Below, in pieces: positions 30,084-35,542 of a stretch of DNA of 35,542 nucleotides (position 1 is the first letter of the stretch; every line of letters starts with the position of its first letter). The translations under genes and the position numbers were made by a program. The DNA comes from Bog-159 sp049511415 (GTDB lineage Bacteria; Acidobacteriota; Terriglobia; Bryobacterales; Bryobacteraceae), in assembly GCA_049511415.1 (NCBI GenBank), contig JBEKYC010000074.1:1-35542 (forward strand), in the 5' to 3' direction. The notes under the pieces are model-generated. The model was not told the DNA's origin. It saw nothing but the letters and a program-made list of their open reading frames with translations, and searched no databases.

Positions 30084-32442
30084 CCTGCGGCAGGCTGCCC
30101 GCGCGCTGCGCAAGAATCCTGGCTATACCGCCACCGCGCTGATCACGCTCTCGCTGGCCATCGGCGCCAACTCCGCCATCTTCTCCATCGCCAATGCGCT
30201 GATCTTCGCCAGCATGCCGGTGGCGGAACCCGCGCGCCTGCTGGAGGTCTCCACGTTGGATGCCAAGGCCGGCCAGGGCCGCCTTTCGATTCCCGCCATG
30301 GAAGCCGTGGCGCGACAGACCGGCGTTTTTTCGAGCGTGCTCGCGTGGAATGGCGGCGGCATGTCCAATCTGGAGATGAATGGTTCGTTGTTCGCCGGCT
30401 CGGTCGACGAAGTCGCGGGCGATTACTACGAAACGCTCGGTCTCCGCCCCGCGCTGGGCCGCTTCTTGAAAGGCGGCGAGCCGGCCCCGGTCGCGGTGAT
30501 CGGCTACCGCACGTGGCAGGAATCCTTCCATGGCGATCCCGCCGCGCTGGGCAAAACCATTCGCGTCAACGGCAAACCGTACACCGTAATCGGCGTGCAC
30601 CCGAAGGCGTTCCCCAGCCTGGTGCGCGAGGCCGCCGCGGACGCCACCGTTTCCGTGGCCTCGTCCACCTTCGAACGCGTCTATAGCCGCAAGGATGCGT
30701 ATTACGTGGTGATCGGCCGCCTGCGCGACGGCGTCAGCGAAGCCCAGGCGCGCGCTCGCATCGCCGCTTTGTGGCCGGCGATACGCGAGTCCACCGCTCC
30801 CGAGAGCGGCCCCGCACGCGCCGCGTCTCTCGCCCTGCGCATCCAAGTGGAACCTGCCGCGCGCGGCCAATCGTATCTGCGCGAGCAATTCACTAAGCCG
30901 CTATACATCCTCTTAGGAATCGTGGGTCTTCTGCTGATGCTGGCTTGCGTCAACCTGGCCAGCGTGGCGCTCGCCCGGGCTTATGGACGCGCCGCCGAAA
31001 TGCACATCCGCACGGCCCTCGGCGCGACCCGTTGGCGGCTGGTCCGCGCTTCTTTGCTGGAGTCGCTCCTGTTGGCGATCTGCGGCATCCTGCCCGGCCT
31101 GGCGTTCGCCTATTGGGGCGGCGGCTACATCGCGCGCTTCATGTGGCGCGGCTATGGGCCATTGGCATTATCGCTGACGCCCGATTGGCGCGTGATCGCA
31201 TTCACCGCGGGCGCAGCCATTTGCGCCGGCCTGCTCTTCGGACTCATCCCGTCCTGGAGCACCGCCAACGTGCAGACCGGCGCGCGCGTCACGGGCAGCC
31301 TGGGCATAACCGGCAAAGCTCTGGTTTCGGCGCAGATCGCGCTGTCGTTCGCCATACTGGCCGGAGCCTTGATTCTCAGCCGCGGCATGCTCAACCTGCT
31401 GCAGCGCGATACCGGCTTCCGTGCCGATCGCCTCCTGGTGGCACAACTGTTCCCGCGCAGCACTTACAAAGGCTTCGACAATCCTGCCTATTTCCGGCAA
31501 CTCCTCGCATCGCTGGAATCCATGCCAGGAGTTACCGCCGCTACCTTCGCGCACGACCGGCCCGTCGGCATGGCCTGGAAGCAGAAGATCATGCCCGCCG
31601 GCGTAACCGCCACCCACCACCTGATCGCGCCCGGCTTCTTCCACACCCTCGGGATGCGCCTCGTGCGCGGCCGCGACTTCGACCTGCGCGACGACACCAG
31701 CCGGCCCCTGGTGGCCATCGCCAGCGCGGCTCTCGCGCGCACGCTGGCTGCATCCGGCGATGCGATCGGACAGCGCGTGAAGATCGGCAACATGCCGGGT
31801 GAATACCAGATCGTCGGTATCGCCTCCGACGCCACGTTGGACGATCCGCGCACACCCAATGCGCCCGCCATCTACGCCGCCAGCTTCCAGCGTCAGGATT
31901 GGCTGGGCTGGTCCGACGCCATCATCCGCACGCCTGGCGATCCGGCGCGCATGGCCGGCGCTTTCCGCGCGCGCATCGAATCGCTCGGACGCGAATACCC
32001 GTTGCGCATCGAAACCGTCGGCGAGGAACTCGATCACATCCTGATACCCGAACGCGTTCTGACGCTCCTCACCAGCTTCTTCGGCGCGCTCGGGCTGCTG
32101 CTGGCGGCCGTCGGATTATATGGATTGCTCTCCTACACGGTCTCGCGCCGCACCGCCGAGATCGGCGTGCGCGTGGCCTTGGGCGCGCCGCGCGCGGCGA
32201 TCGCCCGATTGATGTTGCGCGACGTGGCGGCTCTGTTGGCGATCGGCCTGGCCGCCGGCCTCGCTCTCGCCTGGATCGGCTCCCGCGCCATAGCCGCCTT
32301 CCTCTACGGCGTGTCGGGCCACGATCCCGCCGTCCTCACCGGCGCCGCCCTGGTGCTGATTCTGGTCGCGCTATGCGCCAGCCTGCTGCCGTCCCTGCGC
32401 GCCGTGCGCGTCGATCCCGTCGAAGCCCTGCGCCACGAATGA
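30073..32442 (+). CDS. ADOP-type ABC transporter permease (MacB/FtsX family)
   Basis: This 789-residue inner-membrane protein has two repeated units of MacB-like periplasmic core plus FtsX permease. The N-terminal LSDLRQAARALRKNPGYTAT, TM1 near 20-45, a periplasmic domain to about 275, three TM helices around 277-390, a TM helix near 415, a second periplasmic domain to about 655 and three more helices to the end (AVRVDPVEALRHE) match the acidobacterial ADOP permeases. No ATPase gene is next to it, as is usual for this group. It has GGGAGA before its ATG. Role probably export or lipoprotein/peptide handling. Its 3' end overlaps the convergent glycosyltransferase gene by 72 bases. Confidence 0.9.
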   Translation: MLSDLRQAARALRKNPGYTATALITLSLAIGANSAIFSIANALIFASMPVAEPARLLEVSTLDAKAGQGRLSIPAMEAVARQTGVFSSVLAWNGGGMSNLEMNGSLFAGSVDEVAGDYYETLGLRPALGRFLKGGEPAPVAVIGYRTWQESFHGDPAALGKTIRVNGKPYTVIGVHPKAFPSLVREAAADATVSVASSTFERVYSRKDAYYVVIGRLRDGVSEAQARARIAALWPAIRESTAPESGPARAASLALRIQVEPAARGQSYLREQFTKPLYILLGIVGLLLMLACVNLASVALARAYGRAAEMHIRTALGATRWRLVRASLLESLLLAICGILPGLAFAYWGGGYIARFMWRGYGPLALSLTPDWRVIAFTAGAAICAGLLFGLIPSWSTANVQTGARVTGSLGITGKALVSAQIALSFAILAGALILSRGMLNLLQRDTGFRADRLLVAQLFPRSTYKGFDNPAYFRQLLASLESMPGVTAATFAHDRPVGMAWKQKIMPAGVTATHHLIAPGFFHTLGMRLVRGRDFDLRDDTSRPLVAIASAALARTLAASGDAIGQRVKIGNMPGEYQIVGIASDATLDDPRTPNAPAIYAASFQRQDWLGWSDAIIRTPGDPARMAGAFRARIESLGREYPLRIETVGEELDHILIPERVLTLLTSFFGALGLLLAAVGLYGLLSYTVSRRTAEIGVRVALGAPRAAIARLMLRDVAALLAIGLAAGLALAWIGSRAIAAFLYGVSGHDPAVLTGAALVLILVALCASLLPSLRAVRVDPVEALRHE

Positions 32443-33582
32443 CGGGCGCCGGCGAAGAATCGCATCCAGCAACTCCGGAATCTCGTAGACCGCCGAGTTC
32501 TTGAGCGCCGTGGCATTGGCGCGATAGCGCGCGTAGCGCTCGGGCGCGAGCATCTCCGCCAGTGTGCGGCCTAGGCGCGAGAAGTTGCTCACCACCATCC
32601 CCACCTGCTGTTCCACGATCCAATCCGCGTTGTAGCGTTCGTGCGCCAGCGTCCAGGCATTGCGTTCCACGATCACCGGCAGCCGCATGGCCAACGCTTC
32701 GCTGATGCTGCCCGGCCCGGGCTTGCCGATGAAGAAATCGGCCAGCCCCATGTAGAATGGCACATCGGAGGTAAACCCCTCCACATGCACCGGCACGCGA
32801 TGCCGCATGGCGCGCAGCTTCCGTTCCGCTACCGCATGCCGCCCGCAGAGCACGATCATCTGCACGTCCGCGCGGCATCGGTTGATGGCTCGCGCCACCC
32901 GCACAGCGTCCATGGAACCTTGCCCGCCGAAGGACACCAGCGCCGTGGGCACATCCGGCCGCAGCCCCAGCCGCACGCGCGCCGCCGCCCGGTCGATCTC
33001 CGGCAGGCTGTAAAAACGGGGATTCAGAATCATGCCGGAGGCGCGCAGAATACGGCTCTCGGCATAACCTAAGGCCCGCGCCTGCGCTACCGCCCGCGGC
33101 GAGCCGCAGATCACATATTGATCCTGCCGCTCGATCCAGAAGTGCGGCGGATAGTCCGCGATATCCGTCAGCACCGTCACCAACTGGGCCGCCGGCGCCA
33201 CGCGCGCCAGCGCTTCCTTGATGGCCCGGTTGTAATGCGGGATCAGCGAGACCACCATGTCCGGCGGATCCTGCCGCCAATGCTCCGCCAGCGCGCCCAC
33301 CTCGGCATCGTGAAACACGCGAATGGCCAGATGCATGGGCGGGATGAGTTGCGCCGTGCCCAGCGTCCAGCCGCGCCGCAGCATGATGTTGTAGACCTCC
33401 TGGAATTGTATGCCGGTCACCTTGCGGATGACGTCGACCGGGTCCAGCAGGTCTTGTATATTGCGCATCCGTATATCCCAGGGGCGCTGCTGTTCGCGCA
33501 TCACGGATTGCAATGCGGTGGCCGCGGAGCGATGGCCGCCGCCCGAATCGATAAAGATCAAATCGATCTTCGGCCGGTTCAC
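32371..33582 (-). CDS. GT28/MGDG-synthase-like glycosyltransferase
   Basis: The product has 403 residues. The N-terminal IDSGGGHRSAATAL is the glycine-rich loop of the MGDG synthase/MurG group; a middle domain carries LVSFGGQGSMDA; the C-terminal FIGKPGPGSISEALAM is the nucleotide-sugar binding motif of GT28 enzymes. It probably transfers a hexose from a UDP-sugar to a lipid such as diacylglycerol at the inner membrane. Differences from true MurG rule out peptidoglycan synthesis. It starts 5 bases after the phosphodiesterase gene, so both form an operon. The last 23 codons and the stop are antisense to the permease gene. Confidence 0.82.
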   Translation of the reverse strand: MNRPKIDLIFIDSGGGHRSAATALQSVMREQQRPWDIRMRNIQDLLDPVDVIRKVTGIQFQEVYNIMLRRGWTLGTAQLIPPMHLAIRVFHDAEVGALAEHWRQDPPDMVVSLIPHYNRAIKEALARVAPAAQLVTVLTDIADYPPHFWIERQDQYVICGSPRAVAQARALGYAESRILRASGMILNPRFYSLPEIDRAAARVRLGLRPDVPTALVSFGGQGSMDAVRVARAINRCRADVQMIVLCGRHAVAERKLRAMRHRVPVHVEGFTSDVPFYMGLADFFIGKPGPGSISEALAMRLPVIVERNAWTLAHERYNADWIVEQQVGMVVSNFSRLGRTLAEMLAPERYARYRANATALKNSAVYEIPELLDAILRRRPSFVAQGFDGIDAHGAQGRQQAGA

Positions 33583-33587
33583 GGAAT

Positions 33588-34622
33588 TCAGTTGGCTTTT
33601 ATAGGCCGCACGCCGCTGGTGCTGGTTTTGTCGAGTTGCCGCGCTACCACCGAACTGCTTACCTGCGGCGAACAGTCTGGTCCCGGCGGATGCACCGCCG
33701 CGTCGTGCGTGGCGACTAACGCCGGGTTAAAGGCCGCCATCACCGGCCGCCCAATCCAGCATGACGGCGGGTCCAGATGGAAAATCCAAGCCACCGTCAG
33801 CGCCGTATCGAAGATGTTGACGGGCGCCGAAATCTGTCCCGTCGTCACGCCCGGTCCCGCGAGGATCCAGGGGATTTGCAGTTCCGCCAGCGAGTTCTTG
33901 CCGTGCCCGTGATTGGTTCCACCGTGATCGGAAGTAACCAGAATGAACGTGTTGCCGCGGCTCTTCATGGTGTCGACCATATCCATTACTTGGCCGATAT
34001 AGCCGTCCGCCGCTTCCACGGCCTCGTAGTACTGCTTCTTGAACCAGCCGTAGGAGTGCCCGGCGTGATCGACATTGTCCAGGTGGATGAACATCAGGTC
34101 CGGACGATTGGCGGTCCAATAAGCGACCGCTGCGCGGGTGGTATCGGCCGCCCCCGCTACGTGCTTCAAAACATCCGGCGCATGCTTTTCCAGCAGATCG
34201 GCGAATCCATCCCAATCGTGAAACACCGCGATCTTGCTGGCGGGATGCTCGGAGCGCATCAGGCCGAACATGGTCGGGAACTTGCCGTCCGGGGTCTTGC
34301 AAATCGGCTGGAACTCGACCTTGTGCCGTAAATACCCGTTCGACGTAATGCCATGCTGCTCCGGCGCCGCGCCGTTGATAGCCGAAGCCCAATTCGGGCT
34401 GCTCAACGTGGGCATGACACCGCGGGCTTCGAGCGACCATGCCGCACGCGACATCAATTCCCGTAAATGCGGCATGCGGGCTTTGGCCACCCCATCGACG
34501 CTCAACCCGTCCACGCCGATGATGATGACGTGCGGACCGGCTTCGGGGAGTGAAGGCTGTGCCGACAGGACTGCACAGCACACCGCCAAAACCAGAGCCA
34601 GCAGTGTTGTTCGGGGACCCAT
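33588..34622 (-). CDS. Secreted alkaline-phosphatase-superfamily phosphodiesterase
   Basis: The product has 344 residues. Signal peptide about 1-21 (LLALVLAVCCAVLSA). Metal-binding elements of the nucleotide pyrophosphatase/phosphodiesterase family are present: D38 (IIGVDGL), the nucleophile segment PTLSSPNW (71-78, with Ser74 where Thr is usual), HLDNVDHAGHSYG and TSDHGGTNHGHG. It should hydrolyse phosphodiesters or phosphomonoesters outside the inner membrane; lipid head groups are one option given the downstream glycolipid-type glycosyltransferase (inference). The C-terminal 50 residues are low in similarity to the family and rich in Ser/Pro. Confidence 0.85.
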   Translation of the reverse strand: MGPRTTLLALVLAVCCAVLSAQPSLPEAGPHVIIIGVDGLSVDGVAKARMPHLRELMSRAAWSLEARGVMPTLSSPNWASAINGAAPEQHGITSNGYLRHKVEFQPICKTPDGKFPTMFGLMRSEHPASKIAVFHDWDGFADLLEKHAPDVLKHVAGAADTTRAAVAYWTANRPDLMFIHLDNVDHAGHSYGWFKKQYYEAVEAADGYIGQVMDMVDTMKSRGNTFILVTSDHGGTNHGHGKNSLAELQIPWILAGPGVTTGQISAPVNIFDTALTVAWIFHLDPPSCWIGRPVMAAFNPALVATHDAAVHPPGPDCSPQVSSSVVARQLDKTSTSGVRPIKAN

Positions 34623-34726
34623 ATACTATTAGTAGACCAAAAAAGCTGCGCGCGTGTTACGTCCAGATTAAACTTTGGTATATAGCGTACTAGCGACAGC
34701 GAATTAAGTCCTGTTTATATCAGGTT

Positions 34727-35542
34727 TTAGCGCATCGATCGCTTCGTCAGATTTTCAAACAGGAACAGCCCGCTCTTCCCCGCCACCACGAAATCCAGGT
34801 CCCCATCGCCATCCAGATCCGCCACCGGAATCTGCATTCCGCCGCCCGTGCGCGTGCTGTAGTCCACTACGTGCTTCACCCACTCGATGCGCTTGCCGCC
34901 ATCCAACCGCATGAATTCGTACCAGTAAATGCCCAGCGGTTCGCGCTCGCCGGGATCGTGGCCATTATGTGCCATGTAGCGTTTCCCGGTTAGTAAGTCG
35001 GGTTGGCCATCGCCATTCAGATCCACCAGCGTCATGGCATGCGCCTGCGACCAGCTTTCGTCGATCATGTGCTTGGTCCACTGCCCGTCCGCGCCATGCT
35101 CCAGCCAGAAGATGCCGTAATCGTGCGCCATAGACGTAATGATGTCGGGCCGCCCGTCGCCATTGACGTCGTAGACATAGATGAATCCGGTATCGCCCAG
35201 ATCGAAATCCGGGTGCCATTTCCAGTCCCCGTTGCGCGGATCGGGCGGCGCTTCGAACCACCCCTTGGGCGTGATGATATCGTTGCGCCCGTCGCCATTT
35301 ACATCGCCCACGCCGATGCCGTGTCCCCAACTCTTCGGACTTACTATATGTTTGACGAACTCGCCGCCGCGCGCCTCGTACCACGCCAGCGGCATGTTCG
35401 GATCGCCAAATTCCGGCAGCACCTCGCGCGCCTTGCCGTCGTTGTCCAGATCCACCAGGAAGGCAAACTCCACCGGCGACCCGGTCTCGATCATGTGCTC
35501 CTTCCACTCGCCGGCGCCGCGCCCCGGATTCTCGCTCCAGAA
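34727..35542 (-). CDS. FG-GAP/VCBS repeat protein, N-terminus cut by window edge
   Basis: The frame is open across the right edge (272 codons visible including the stop). At least five repeats carry a calcium-loop signature: DLDNDGKAREV, DVNGDGRNDI, DVNGDGRPDI, DLNGDGQPDL and DLDGDGDLDF, each followed by an FG-GAP-like strand pattern. This is a beta-propeller of the integrin-alpha type found in exported bacterial proteins; a signal peptide would lie outside the window. An ATG at 35494 is internal, since similarity continues upstream (FWSENPGRGAGEWKEH). Function unknown. The 104 bases between this stop and the phosphodiesterase start hold no gene. Confidence 0.85.
   Translation of the reverse strand, partial: FWSENPGRGAGEWKEHMIETGSPVEFAFLVDLDNDGKAREVLPEFGDPNMPLAWYEARGGEFVKHIVSPKSWGHGIGVGDVNGDGRNDIITPKGWFEAPPDPRNGDWKWHPDFDLGDTGFIYVYDVNGDGRPDIITSMAHDYGIFWLEHGADGQWTKHMIDESWSQAHAMTLVDLNGDGQPDLLTGKRYMAHNGHDPGEREPLGIYWYEFMRLDGGKRIEWVKHVVDYSTRTGGGMQIPVADLDGDGDLDFVVAGKSGLFLFENLTKRSMR

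Overview
This GC-rich chromosomal window most resembles an Acidobacteria genome of the Solibacter/Bryobacter type. That placement is an inference from gene families: an Oar-like TonB-dependent receptor with a carboxypeptidase-regulatory-like N-terminus, an acidobacterial-type ADOP/MacB-like permease, a GloVer-repeat protein with an IPT domain, a PQQ dehydrogenase with a built-in cytochrome c, and an FG-GAP repeat protein. No rRNA, tRNA, CRISPR array, phage or intact transposon was recognised. Both edges cut through genes.

Layout. 1-4132: a UvrC-like protein (minus, cut by the left edge), a small Mop/TOBE molybdate-binding protein (plus), then thrS followed by an overlapping aldo/keto reductase (minus). 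4438-6529: a secreted GloVer/IPT protein, then a decayed stretch holding a frameshifted YVTN beta-propeller remnant and a strong hairpin. 6530-10059: a three-gene operon for reductive pyrimidine breakdown (ureidopropionase-like nitrilase, preT, preA). 10056-13125: a cupin gene, a large exported propeller-like protein, and a graveyard of gene fragments: a degenerate second copy of the cupin/propeller-gene junction and a broken PIN-domain gene. 13139-17458: a duplicated winged-helix protein placed directly after a TonB receptor gene. 17522-19373: ygfZ-like and a catalase-family gene.

19447-26498 is the centrepiece: a tightly overlapping histidine operon, hisI-hisG-hisD-hisC-HAD-hisB-hisH-hisF-hisA. 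It is preceded by what reads as a classical transcription attenuator: a 21-residue leader peptide with five histidines, four consecutive, then a GC hairpin with a run of six T. A HAD-family phosphatase sits between hisC and hisB, and hisB is dehydratase-only, so the HAD protein is the natural candidate for the missing histidinol-phosphate phosphatase. hisE is absent.

26713-35542: a PQQ dehydrogenase/cytochrome c (minus), an MFS exporter overlapping an ADOP-type ABC permease (plus), a GT28/MGDG-synthase-like glycosyltransferase with an upstream secreted phosphodiesterase (minus), and an FG-GAP repeat protein (minus, cut by the right edge).

Recurrent small-scale structure includes paired GC hairpin repeats at two convergent gene ends, in one case supplying the stop codons of both genes; a 32-base degenerate repeat found upstream of the his leader and inside the end of hisH; 10-base phased repeats after hisA; and good TATAAT boxes only 6-8 bases before start codons, suggesting leaderless mRNAs.
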